The notes under the pieces are model-generated. The model searched no databases. It was not told the DNA's origin and saw nothing but the letters and a program-made list of their open reading frames with translations. Shown piece by piece: positions 43,857-52,562 of a DNA stretch of 57,857 bases; within the stretch, counting starts at the first letter, position 1; every line of letters begins with the position of its first letter. A program made the translations under genes and the position numbers. This DNA comes from Sulfurovum sp. (GTDB lineage Bacteria > Campylobacterota > Campylobacteria > Campylobacterales > Sulfurovaceae). The stretch is taken from assembly GCA_027068485.1 (NCBI GenBank), contig JAMOSB010000015.1, forward strand, positions 1-57,857. The letters run 5' to 3'.

Positions 43857-44404
43857 TAGAAATCTCCCGAATTGGCAACAAGCTGGGTGTTTTTGAGCCA
43901 TAGCTCTTGGGCATCCTCTAGGGTCTCTACTACTTGTGGCTCCCCAAAAAATGCGGGGAGGAAATAGACCCCTTTGGGGCTTTTGAGGATGAGTTGTGTG
44001 GAGCTTCCATTGCGATAGAAGTCGATCTTGAGACAGACTTTTTGATCATTGTAGCGTCCATACTCTAGGTGCCGTAAGGCATCATTGCTATCGAGGGTAT
44101 AGGGTTCTATTGCATTAAGATCAATGGCGTGTTTGTAGGGTACAAAGCTCCCCCCTTCCCCTCTGCGTAGGTAACAGGTGTGACACTTATCTACACAGAG
44201 GAGTGTCGCCTCTGCTCCGTGGAGTGCGTCGTGTTGTGTGATAGAGGATTTGAGGTTGAGTGGGGTGAGGGCTTTGGGTCGGCTCTCCCCGAGTGTCACC
44301 CCCTCAAACCCCAAAAAGTAGACGATGGAGATGATGAGGATAACAATGAGTAGCTCAATGAGTGAGAACCCATTGTGCATACGAGGGGGAGTGGTGTGAG
44401 GCAT
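43853..44404 (-). CDS. Minor pseudopilin of type II secretion (GspH/I-like)
   Basis: A 183-residue prepilin-type protein. NG-FSLIELLIVILIISIVYFLGF gives Gly12 at -1 and Glu17 at +5, the standard prepilin peptidase site. The globular domain includes an unusual three-cysteine group C70-x3-C74-H-T-C77, which looks like a metal or disulfide site and is followed by RRGEGG. The gene sits 8 bases after gspG. No good ribosome site is seen, so it is probably read by coupling from gspG. Confidence 0.78.
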   Translation of the reverse strand: MPHTTPPRMHNGFSLIELLIVILIISIVYFLGFEGVTLGESRPKALTPLNLKSSITQHDALHGAEATLLCVDKCHTCYLRRGEGGSFVPYKHAIDLNAIEPYTLDSNDALRHLEYGRYNDQKVCLKIDFYRNGSSTQLILKSPKGVYFLPAFFGEPQVVETLEDAQELWLKNTQLVANSGDFY

Positions 44405-44412
44405 CGTCTAGG

Positions 44413-44859
44413 CTATTTGTTACACTGGCTGAAGCGGATGTCACTATTACTCTCATCGCCTCCCTCTTTTCGGTCTGCTGCAAAGCTGATGATCTCCACG
44501 CCATCCCCTCGTTTGAGGTAGACAAATGGAGTCTTCCACGCATCTTTTGGAAGCTCTTTGAGGTAGGGTTTGGAGCGGTAGTTGGGGTAGCGGTCACTGT
44601 CGGGATTGCTTAGGAGTGCTTGGAACCCCTCTTCAGTTTCAGGAAAGACTCCATTGTCGAGCTTAAACATATCGAGGCGTTTTTTGAGATCATTCATCTT
44701 GAGGCAGGTGGTGTCTCGCTGTGCCTCATCGGCTGCGTCCATCAATCCTGGTGCTACAACGGCAACCAGCCCACCGAGTATCACGATAACTATCAGAAGC
44801 TCAATAAGAGAGAATCCTGCTCTCAATGGTGGGGTATGGGGTCTGCTTGGTTGGTTCAT
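44413..44859 (-). CDS. gspG: Major pseudopilin GspG
   Basis: The main subunit of the type II secretion pseudopilus, 148 residues. I choose the ATG at 44859 (MNQPSRP) because AAGGATTGAT precedes it; the frame extends eight codons further without a ribosome site. Cleavage is expected after Gly15 (RAG-FSLIELLIVIVILGGLVAVVAP). The GspG signature follows: LKKRLDMFKLDNGVFPETEEGFQALL and a C-terminal calcium-site-like region near RKEGGDESNSDI. It leads the minus-strand pilin block and diverges from gspK. Confidence 0.93.
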   Translation of the reverse strand: MNQPSRPHTPPLRAGFSLIELLIVIVILGGLVAVVAPGLMDAADEAQRDTTCLKMNDLKKRLDMFKLDNGVFPETEEGFQALLSNPDSDRYPNYRSKPYLKELPKDAWKTPFVYLKRGDGVEIISFAADRKEGGDESNSDIRFSQCNK

Positions 44860-44939
44860 ATCAATCCTTAGGGTGTTTTTCATTTGGTTTAGTTTGCTTT
44901 GGTATAATGATACAGATTTTACTTTAATAGAGCTTTTAG

Positions 44940-45857
44940 ATGGATAAACCCAACTGTACCATAGACCCTAGTGTTTCGCATCGCAAGGGGATAGCCCTGT
45001 TGATTACTCTCTCTGTTTTGGCGGTGATTATCGCCTTGACCGCGGTGCTTTTGAGCTACTTTGATGAAGCACGCAATGATGCACGACGCACCGAGGCACT
45101 CATACAGGGTAATCTCTACTATGGGGATATACAGAAGCTCTTTGATCAGTTTGGTAAGAAGCGAGAGACGCTCTACACGACACTCTACAATACCCCCATC
45201 CCGCTGAGTTCTCCTGATGGACGGTTTGCGTTGATGTTGACCTGTCGACCCTTGGCAAATGGGGTCAATATCAACTGGTTGGGATTGGTCAATAGCCACA
45301 CCTACAACCGACACTATACCGTAGCCCAAGAACTCTTTGATACCCTTGCTCAACGCTATGGGATAGAGGATGCGTCACGGCTCTTGGATATGCTCCTTGA
45401 GGAGATAGGAATCTCAGAGAAATTTGCCCAAAAAGAGTACAGTAGACTTCGTCAAAAAACGGGTATTATATCACTTCAACAGCTTCATAAAATCATCGAT
45501 CGCTATCAGTTAGAGGTCAATGATAAGCGTGTAGCTCGTATTCCGTGGGAGGAGTACTTTGTCTTTAGTCCAGACCTCAAGCAGATCGATGGGGACTACA
45601 TCTCAGCGAACCTGCTCTCGATACTTTTTGATATCGACCTAGCACTTGTCCGTGACTCGTGGATCGCAGGAGAGGAGTCACTCAAGGCTTTTGTTACGGA
45701 GTATGGTGCGAGTTATGATAAAGCACTTTTTGCCTCCAAATTTGTGGAAGCTGCACAGTGTGAAGTGGGCTATGGGAGTGGGGATGAACGATTTAGATTT
45801 ACATTTGATGATATCCAAGGAGAGGTGAAAAATTTTGAATTTTACGGGAAGCACTAG
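44940..45857 (+). CDS. gspK: Type II secretion minor pseudopilin GspK
   Basis: The 305-residue large minor pilin that caps the pseudopilus tip. The N-terminus RKG-IALLITLSVLAVIIALTAVLL lacks Glu at +5, which is characteristic of GspK. The protein then has the helical T2SSK repeats and the order of the family (SRLLDMLLEEIG, YQLEVNDKRVARIPW). A TATAAT (44903-44908) lies upstream. This is the first gene of a long plus-strand unit; its end overlaps the next gene by 23 bases. Confidence 0.85.
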   Translation: MDKPNCTIDPSVSHRKGIALLITLSVLAVIIALTAVLLSYFDEARNDARRTEALIQGNLYYGDIQKLFDQFGKKRETLYTTLYNTPIPLSSPDGRFALMLTCRPLANGVNINWLGLVNSHTYNRHYTVAQELFDTLAQRYGIEDASRLLDMLLEEIGISEKFAQKEYSRLRQKTGIISLQQLHKIIDRYQLEVNDKRVARIPWEEYFVFSPDLKQIDGDYISANLLSILFDIDLALVRDSWIAGEESLKAFVTEYGASYDKALFASKFVEAAQCEVGYGSGDERFRFTFDDIQGEVKNFEFYGKH

Positions 45858-46770
45858 AGAGCTACTCTTGATACATAAATCGATGCGTCCTGTGACGCTA
45901 ACCCATCGTGTTGATGTGATGGTAACACCAGAGTTTTATACCCTCAAACGAGAGGCGTTACCTGTGAAGTACCTTTATCAAGCTAGACGGATTGCTCCTT
46001 CACTCTTTGTGGGGTTGTTAGAGGAGGGGCGAAGCTATCGCTACTGGGTCAGCAAGGAGTTGGACTCGTGGCTCTTTATCGCTTATGATGTGAGAGCGAT
46101 TAGAGCGTTTTTGGCATCTGAGGGGATTGGGGTCGCACAGGTAGGGAAGCTCTTCTTTGCTCAGCAAGCACTTGAAGCGTTTGAACACCCTATTGTCCTA
46201 GGAACAGAGCAGGCACTCACCCGCCTCGGAGAGACGGTTGTCGTGGTACCGCAAGTAGCACTAGATGATCAGGATGGAGCGGGACGCTTTGATAGTCGCT
46301 TCAGACCACGCAGTGGAGGGGTGAGCCTTGAGGGAGGAGGTAGTATGCTATTGAGTAGCAAGCACGCCCTACTCTTGAGTACACTCCTCCTTATCCTCGC
46401 AGGTATATTTGTCGCTGAGGGGTGGCGGTATCATCAGAGTGGAGAGGGAAGTAAAGCGGTGATGGAGGAGCTACTCACAGCATACCCCGCACTCCAAAGT
46501 AGCCTTCAACGCGATAATATCGCACAGAAGTATCGCACGATCGATACCCTAGAGCGAAAGAAGCGAGAGCAGGTCAAAGCACTCGCAGGGATGATCTTCA
46601 AGGGGGTGGTACTCACCTCACTCACACTAGACAATAAACACCTCTTGGCGACCTTTGAGTGTAGTACACCTAAGGTATCTAAACGCCTCACAGCACTACT
46701 CAAAAAAGCTCAGTTTCGTGTGACACCCGTAGCAGGGACGCATGAGTTGAAAGTGGAGGGGGTACTATGA
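45835..46770 (+). CDS. GspL-like inner membrane protein of type II secretion
   Basis: A 311-residue protein with a cytoplasmic N-terminal domain (1-170), one membrane segment at 177-196 and a periplasmic C-terminal domain. This topology and its place after gspK match GspL, which ties the GspE ATPase to the inner membrane. Sequence motifs of GspL are weak. The start is TTG at 45835, with AAGGAGAGG about a dozen bases before it, overlapping gspK by 23 bases. Identity rests on position and topology. Confidence 0.65.
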   Translation: MNFTGSTRELLLIHKSMRPVTLTHRVDVMVTPEFYTLKREALPVKYLYQARRIAPSLFVGLLEEGRSYRYWVSKELDSWLFIAYDVRAIRAFLASEGIGVAQVGKLFFAQQALEAFEHPIVLGTEQALTRLGETVVVVPQVALDDQDGAGRFDSRFRPRSGGVSLEGGGSMLLSSKHALLLSTLLLILAGIFVAEGWRYHQSGEGSKAVMEELLTAYPALQSSLQRDNIAQKYRTIDTLERKKREQVKALAGMIFKGVVLTSLTLDNKHLLATFECSTPKVSKRLTALLKKAQFRVTPVAGTHELKVEGVL

Positions 46771-47168
46771 GTTGGAAGCGATACCAAAATGAGTTGATGG
46801 TGTTTGTGGGGGGGGTACTGCTTCTGCTAGCACTGCTCTATAAGCATCAAGGCTACCAGATACAACAGCGTGAGATGGCAACACGCCTCCAAGAGATCCA
46901 TGACTTCAAAGAGATCGTTGCACTTAAGCGTGTATGGGATGATAAGCAGATGACCAAACGGATCGAGAAGCTCAAGCAGGTTGTCCCTGCTAGCAAGGTG
47001 ATATGGCGTAAAAAGGGTAAAAAATTGACAGCAACCTATAGCAAGTTGAGTGCTAAAGAGCTCAATCAGCTGGTGAGTAAACTACTCACTTTGGCTGTGG
47101 AGATTACAAAGCTTGGTATCACCAAGCGTGATACGGAGTACCGTGTGGAGTTACGATGCAAGTGGTAA
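46767..47168 (+). CDS. GspM-like small membrane protein
   Basis: A 133-residue protein with a membrane segment at about 8-25 and a periplasmic part containing a coiled-coil stretch (about 30-75) and then a compact domain (SAKELNQLVSKLLTLAVEITKLGI). This is the layout of GspM, which partners GspL. It overlaps its neighbours by 4 and 13 bases. The family cannot be confirmed by motif, so the call depends on gene order. Confidence 0.6.
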   Translation: MSWKRYQNELMVFVGGVLLLLALLYKHQGYQIQQREMATRLQEIHDFKEIVALKRVWDDKQMTKRIEKLKQVVPASKVIWRKKGKKLTATYSKLSAKELNQLVSKLLTLAVEITKLGITKRDTEYRVELRCKW

Positions 47169-47671
47169 AACGAGTCATAATGGTACTGGTGGTACTTTGG
47201 TTTTCGTTGTTGCTCTTTATGCCCAAAGAGGCACTCTACTATCAGCTAGAGCAACGCTTAGCTACAGAGGGGATTGAGATCAATGAAGAGGCGATAGCCG
47301 TAGGAGCGTTTAGTTTGACACTCAAGGGTGTTGCGATCTATGTCAAGGGGATTGAGGTGGCAACGGTGGAGCAGATAGAACTCTTTAGTCTGCTCTTCTA
47401 TAGCCGTTTGACGATCGAGTCCTTGCGTGTCGATGATACACTCAAAGCGATGGTACCCCAAGAGACCTATCATGCGACAGTATACCACTCCCTACTTTTA
47501 CCGCTAGAGATACGACTCGATGCCAATGGAAGTTTTGGTACGCTTACAGGGCATGTTGATATATCACACCACAAGGTGCGTATAGATTTTCCTGAGGTCA
47601 AATCACTAGGGGTACTACGAACACAACTCAAACAGGGTGAGGAGGGGCTTTATTATGAAACCGCTTTTTAG
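47156..47671 (+). CDS. GspN-like protein of the type II secretion operon
   Basis: A 171-residue protein with an N-terminal membrane segment (about 5-22) and a beta-rich remainder. The phrase LYYQLEQRLATEGIEINEEAIAVGAFSLTLKGVAIYVKGIEVATVEQIEL resembles the start of GspN, which is an AsmA-like domain of about 250 residues. This version is shorter and sits ahead of gspC, not at the operon end. Function unknown in detail; it is a candidate lineage-specific GspN. Confidence 0.55.
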   Translation: MQVVKRVIMVLVVLWFSLLLFMPKEALYYQLEQRLATEGIEINEEAIAVGAFSLTLKGVAIYVKGIEVATVEQIELFSLLFYSRLTIESLRVDDTLKAMVPQETYHATVYHSLLLPLEIRLDANGSFGTLTGHVDISHHKVRIDFPEVKSLGVLRTQLKQGEEGLYYETAF

Positions 47672-48500
47672 TCCACAACGCCTTGAAGGGCTGATCCTTC
47701 TTGTTGGGGTGATGGTGTGTGTCAAAGTGGTATGGTTTGGTATTGCCATGGTGTGGTTGCCACGGGTCGGTGTCGATCATCTCCCAGAGGTGGAGAGTCG
47801 TGCGCTCTACTATCGTGTCAAGCTCTCTCCCAATACCGTCGCTCCACCCAAAAAACAGCCCAAACCAAGAGTGAAACGAGTCCCACAAGGTACGATTAAG
47901 AACCTCAAGCTCCTTGCACTCTATCATGCCTTTGATACGACGGTGATTACGGTCAAGTATAAAGGAAAAAGTAAGGTACTATCCCGAGGGGATGAGATCG
48001 CAGGCTTTAGACTCAAAGGGGGGGGGAGTAACTTTGCACTCTTTAGTCGAGGAGAGCAGGAGTATACCCTCTATATGGATAAGAGTAAAACCACTCCTAT
48101 CACACGCCACTCAACTCCCAAGCACCGCGTGGAGAAAGCCTCTGGTGAGATGAAGGTTGAGGGGGAGGTGATCGATGCAGGAGATCATAAGATTGTCGAT
48201 AAGGCACTGGTCACACACTATGCAAGCAATCTCAAAGAGGTGATGAAAAATATCGGGATTGTTGAGGTACGAGAGGGGACAAAGCTTGCAGGATTTCGGG
48301 TGAGCTTTATCCGTCGTGGGAGTCCCTTTGCCAAGCTTGGGCTACAGCGGGGTGATATAATTCGCTCGGTCAATGGTGAGGTGATCCAGAGCTATAGTGC
48401 TGCGATGCGTATCTATAAAAATATCAACACAATGGATAGTCTAAGTTTGACTATCACACGAGGAAAAAAAGAGATGGAGTTAGAGTATGAAGTTAATTAG
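47655..48500 (+). CDS. gspC: GspC-like protein with PDZ domain
   Basis: An inner membrane protein of 281 residues that bridges to the secretin. It has a membrane segment at about 11-34, a proline-rich linker, a homology region near 85-160 and a C-terminal PDZ domain at about 205-281 (AGFRVSFIRRGSPFAKLGLQRGDIIRSVNGEVI). I choose the ATG at 47655 because GGAGGGG stands nine bases before it; a frame six codons longer begins at 47637. The 3' end overlaps gspD by 14 bases. Confidence 0.85.
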   Translation: MKPLFSPQRLEGLILLVGVMVCVKVVWFGIAMVWLPRVGVDHLPEVESRALYYRVKLSPNTVAPPKKQPKPRVKRVPQGTIKNLKLLALYHAFDTTVITVKYKGKSKVLSRGDEIAGFRLKGGGSNFALFSRGEQEYTLYMDKSKTTPITRHSTPKHRVEKASGEMKVEGEVIDAGDHKIVDKALVTHYASNLKEVMKNIGIVEVREGTKLAGFRVSFIRRGSPFAKLGLQRGDIIRSVNGEVIQSYSAAMRIYKNINTMDSLSLTITRGKKEMELEYEVN

Positions 48501-50451
48501 AGTTATATGGGGTATTGCCTTGGTTTTGTCTGTGAGTCTGAATGCCCAAGATGAGCGTGTCGATGTCAATTTTAGAAACCTTAGTGTCAAAGATTTTATT
48601 GAGATGGTCTCTAAGATTACGCAGAAGAATATCTTGATAGAGGGGGATCTCAAAGGGAAGATCAACTTTGTCTCTCAAACACCTATCAAGAAGAGTGCCT
48701 TGATCCCCTTGGCAAACTCCATCCTCTCGGCGAAGAACTTGACCCTTATCGATCAGGGAGAGTACTACAAAGTCGTTAAGGTTAATGATGCCGCAGGTGA
48801 AGGACTCGATGTGGTGAGTCAGATAGAGGGGGATACCATGAAGACAGTAATGTTCCCACTCAAAAATACCAATGCTGCGGTTATTCGTGCCAAGATCAAA
48901 CCACTACTTCATAAGAGTGCTAAGGTGATCTCCTTTAAGGAGAATAATGTACTAGCAATCACAGCCAAGCCACGCACCTTGCGTGCTATTGCTAAGGTGA
49001 TTAAGGCCGTAGAGCAGAGAGGAGAGAAACAGTCGGTTGTCTTGAAGCTTCAAAACTCTAGTGTACGAGATATCTTTAGTAATGCTCAAAATATGGCAAA
49101 GAAGATTTTCCCTCAAACCATTGAGAGTGAGAAGATTGATATCCTTAAAGATGAAGCGACCAACTCCATCATCATGGTGGGGAAACGAGACAATATCAAC
49201 CGTATGATTAAGTATATTAAACAGCTAGATATCAAAGGGGAGAGTACGGTACAGAAGATGTATGTTATCCAGCTCAAAAACTCCAATGTTGAGGAGATGG
49301 AGAAGATATTGAGTCGTCTCATCTCTCAGCTCAACAGTATGACTCCCTCCAATAAACCTGTCCAGAAAGGGAAAAAAGCCCAAAAGGCGATGGTGGTCTC
49401 AGATATCGAGAGAAATGCCCTTATTGTATTGGCGACAGCAGAGCAGATGCGTAATATCCGAGAGACAGTGCGTAAGATTGATGTCCCCAAAGCACAGGTC
49501 TATGTCAAAGCGAGAATTGTTGAGATCAATACCAACCTAGCTGAGCAAATCGGGTTGAGTTATGGCTTTGAGGGAGGGAAGATCACCGATAAGGGACTCT
49601 TCTCAGCAGCAGCCAATATGGGTGCCTCCTCCCTGATGGTCTCTCCTACACTACTAGGCTTCCTCAACTCTCAGACTACACAGTATGATAGCAATGGAAA
49701 CCCCTACACTACAACCGATAGACCCTTTAAGTTTGATAGTGGTATCAGTGAGGTGTTTGCACTGGGTGCTAAACTTGACCTACTCAAGCAAAATGGGGCA
49801 GCTCATATCCTGAGTGAACCCTCTGTACTCTGTACCAATAACAAAGAGGCCTCTATCCAAGTAGGGCGTACCCAATCGATCTTGACACAGGCACAGCAGT
49901 CGACTCAAGGGCAAGGCAATATCGTAAACAACTATTCACGAGAGGATATCGGTATCACCCTCAAGGTCAAGCCCCGACTCTCTAGTAACAATAAAGTCAC
50001 CCTAGAGGTGGAGGCGGAGATAGAGGATGTCCTCCCTGGTTCGGGTGCCTCTGCGGATAGACCTATTACCACCAAACGCAAGGTGGTCACTAGTGCCATT
50101 GTGAATAATGGTGAGACAATTATTTTGGGTGGATTGATTAAGAGTGCATCAGGTAAAAGTGTGGTACGCGTACCGATACTAGGAGATATCCCTATCCTTG
50201 GAGAGCTCTTTACGACACGGGGAGAGGCGAAGACCAAGGTCAATGTCGTCATCTACCTTACCCCCTATATCGTACGCAATAGTACCGATCTACACCGTCT
50301 GCGTACGGCACTCTCTGAGCTAGAGGAGATACAGATGCGTTACAATGGTTTTGTTCATAAGGGACTCCAACAGCGTCTCAAACACACGCCAAGTCGACGG
50401 ATACGCACACTGCCCAAAAGTAATCTTGATATCTTAGAGAGCGGAGAGTAG
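48487..50451 (+). CDS. gspD: Type II secretion outer membrane secretin GspD
   Basis: The outer membrane gate, 654 residues. A signal peptide (1-20) is followed by the N0 domain (VDVNFRNLSVKDFIEMVSKIT), N1-N3 repeats and the C-terminal secretin domain, with the family mark VPILGDIPILGELF around 560-580. The C-terminal tail after the secretin domain is short and basic (QRLKHTPSRRIRT). It overlaps gspC and is two bases ahead of gspE. Confidence 0.95.
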   Translation: MKLIRVIWGIALVLSVSLNAQDERVDVNFRNLSVKDFIEMVSKITQKNILIEGDLKGKINFVSQTPIKKSALIPLANSILSAKNLTLIDQGEYYKVVKVNDAAGEGLDVVSQIEGDTMKTVMFPLKNTNAAVIRAKIKPLLHKSAKVISFKENNVLAITAKPRTLRAIAKVIKAVEQRGEKQSVVLKLQNSSVRDIFSNAQNMAKKIFPQTIESEKIDILKDEATNSIIMVGKRDNINRMIKYIKQLDIKGESTVQKMYVIQLKNSNVEEMEKILSRLISQLNSMTPSNKPVQKGKKAQKAMVVSDIERNALIVLATAEQMRNIRETVRKIDVPKAQVYVKARIVEINTNLAEQIGLSYGFEGGKITDKGLFSAAANMGASSLMVSPTLLGFLNSQTTQYDSNGNPYTTTDRPFKFDSGISEVFALGAKLDLLKQNGAAHILSEPSVLCTNNKEASIQVGRTQSILTQAQQSTQGQGNIVNNYSREDIGITLKVKPRLSSNNKVTLEVEAEIEDVLPGSGASADRPITTKRKVVTSAIVNNGETIILGGLIKSASGKSVVRVPILGDIPILGELFTTRGEAKTKVNVVIYLTPYIVRNSTDLHRLRTALSELEEIQMRYNGFVHKGLQQRLKHTPSRRIRTLPKSNLDILESGE

Positions 50452-50453
50452 GA

Positions 50454-51965
50454 ATGCACTTTGCTCGTCTAGAAGATGTCAATCTCGAACCACTCTGGGA
50501 GGAGGAGATTAACCATAAGGTTGCCCTCAAGCATATGCTTCTGTTTTCGCTCTATCGAGAGGAGAAGATCTGTGTCGTTGAGGAGAGTACCTTAGCTGAG
50601 GCACTCAACTACCTCTCTCAACTCTCATTGGCGTATCCTATCTATCTGGTAGATCTTCAGAGTTTTGAACGGCTCAAAAATAAGTTTCTTGAGATACAGA
50701 CGGGGTCTGATTTTGAGGAGATGAGTACGACTTCAGATGAGCTTATCGAAGTGGAGTCTGATCTCTTGGAGTTTATCCGTAACTCCCAAGACCTCCTCTC
50801 AAGTGAAGAGTCAGCCCCGATTATCAAGCTGGTTAACTCACTCTTTTTTCAAGCAATCAAGAAGGGGGCGAGTGATATTCACATCGAGAGTGCAGAACAC
50901 AAAGGGGAGGTACGCTTGCGTATGGATGGAGCACTCAAGAAGCATATCGATCTCGAGAAGAGCATTGTGACTTTGGTGATTAACCGTATCAAGGTTATCT
51001 CTAGCTTAGATATCTCAGAGAAGCGTATCCCCCAAGATGGACGGACACAGATTAGTATTTCAGGTAAGACACTCGATGTACGGGTTTCGGTACTCCCTAC
51101 CTACCATGGAGAGCGTGTGGTGATGCGTATCTTGGCACAAGGGGATCATATCCCTACTCTTGCCTCTTTGGGCTTTCAAGAGGATATCACCCAAAATCTT
51201 CACAAACTACTCAACCATGCTCACGGGATGATACTTGTGACAGGTCCTACGGGATCGGGTAAGTCAACGACACTCCATGCGTGTCTACAACACATTGCTA
51301 CCCCTGATAAAAATATTATTACCGTAGAGGATCCTATCGAGTATAACGCAGAGAATATCAGCCAGATACAGGTTAACAGTAAGGTGGGATTGACTTTTGC
51401 TGCGGGGTTGCGTTCGATTTTGAGACAGGACCCAGATATCATTATGGTGGGAGAGATTCGAGATAGTGAGACTGCAGAGATTGCACTACGCTCCGCACTC
51501 ACTGGGCATATCCTCCTCTCTACACTTCATACCAATGATGCGACCTCCTCTTTGAGTCGTCTAATGGATATGGGGATAGAGAACTTTTTGATCTCCTCTA
51601 CACTCCTTGGAGTACTTGCCCAACGCCTTACGCGTAAACTCTGTAGTGAGTGTAAGGAGCCAGTTTTTCTCTCTGCTTCAGTAGCAGAAGAGATTGGTGT
51701 GGCACGCGAAAAGAGCTATTTTGGAGCGGTAGGGTGTAAGGCGTGTGACTTTACAGGCTACCATGGACGGCAGGCGATTGGAGAGCTTTTTGTGATTGAT
51801 GATGCAGTCAAGGGGATGATGAAAGAGGGCTACAATGATCACCAGATACGCGAAGCGATGAAAAAAGAGGGAATGAAGACGATAGCCCATCGACTCAAAG
51901 AGATGCTAATTGCAGGTGAGACGAGCTATGAAGAGGCGATCCGTGTAGGATTGATGGATGGCTAA
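50454..51965 (+). CDS. gspE: Type II secretion ATPase GspE
   Basis: The cytoplasmic traffic ATPase that powers pseudopilus growth, 503 residues. The Walker A GPTGSGKST is at 264-272, the Asp box ITVEDPIEY follows, then Walker B IIMVGEIRD and the His box TGHILLSTLHTNDA. A four-cysteine zinc domain is near the C-terminus (CSECKEP ... CKACDFTG). The N-terminal domain is about 110 residues. It is followed, with an 8-base overlap, by a pilin gene. Confidence 0.95.
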   Translation: MHFARLEDVNLEPLWEEEINHKVALKHMLLFSLYREEKICVVEESTLAEALNYLSQLSLAYPIYLVDLQSFERLKNKFLEIQTGSDFEEMSTTSDELIEVESDLLEFIRNSQDLLSSEESAPIIKLVNSLFFQAIKKGASDIHIESAEHKGEVRLRMDGALKKHIDLEKSIVTLVINRIKVISSLDISEKRIPQDGRTQISISGKTLDVRVSVLPTYHGERVVMRILAQGDHIPTLASLGFQEDITQNLHKLLNHAHGMILVTGPTGSGKSTTLHACLQHIATPDKNIITVEDPIEYNAENISQIQVNSKVGLTFAAGLRSILRQDPDIIMVGEIRDSETAEIALRSALTGHILLSTLHTNDATSSLSRLMDMGIENFLISSTLLGVLAQRLTRKLCSECKEPVFLSASVAEEIGVAREKSYFGAVGCKACDFTGYHGRQAIGELFVIDDAVKGMMKEGYNDHQIREAMKKEGMKTIAHRLKEMLIAGETSYEEAIRVGLMDG

Positions 51966-52533
51966 ACGCAACGCCTTTACGCTGATGGAGGTACTTGTCT
52001 CTATCGCACTATTGGGGATTATCCTCCCTGCTCTCTATAGTAGTGTTCTACTTCTTCGTGACTCAAATCAGCATCTCTTTCACTATTTACAAAAAGCAAA
52101 AACCATTGGAAAAGCAACCGAACTCCTCTACTTGGATATCTTAAGCTCTGATGGTAACCTGACTATCACCAAAGAGGGGGTAAGTCGACTCTGTCTGGAG
52201 GAGACACGAAACACGCTGTATGGACTCCCTAGAGCCAAGGTCTGTTGGGTTGTGACCAAGGAGCGTGATCAGTTGGTGAGAGTAGAGGGGGGAGTGTATC
52301 ATCTACCCTTAAAATCAGAAGAGAGCGTCGCGGTAGATCCTGTGATGACGGGGATTGAGCTTTTTGATGTCTATTACCAAAAAGGGAAAGTCTTGGTCAT
52401 ACTTCAGTCAAGAGGCAAAGAGGCTATTACCTTTTTGGTACAGGGGATTCATCCACCCAAGAAAAAACCAAAAAAACCGAAAAAGCTAAAAAAACCTCTT
52501 CCACTTCTAGGTGATCAAAATAAGAGTAACTAA
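51958..52533 (+). CDS. Minor pseudopilin, GspJ/GspI-like, with lysine-proline tail
   Basis: A 191-residue prepilin-type protein. NA-FTLMEVLVSIALLGIILPALYSS gives Glu11 at +5 and Ala6 instead of Gly at -1. The C-terminus ends in a KKKPKKPKKLKKP tail, unlike the usual pseudopilins, which could bind nucleic acid or an acidic surface. It starts inside the end of gspE by 8 bases. Exact pilin type not decided. Confidence 0.75.
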   Translation: MAKRNAFTLMEVLVSIALLGIILPALYSSVLLLRDSNQHLFHYLQKAKTIGKATELLYLDILSSDGNLTITKEGVSRLCLEETRNTLYGLPRAKVCWVVTKERDQLVRVEGGVYHLPLKSEESVAVDPVMTGIELFDVYYQKGKVLVILQSRGKEAITFLVQGIHPPKKKPKKPKKLKKPLPLLGDQNKSN

Positions 52534-52562
52534 GCGTAGACTATCATACTAAAGGGGATTGA

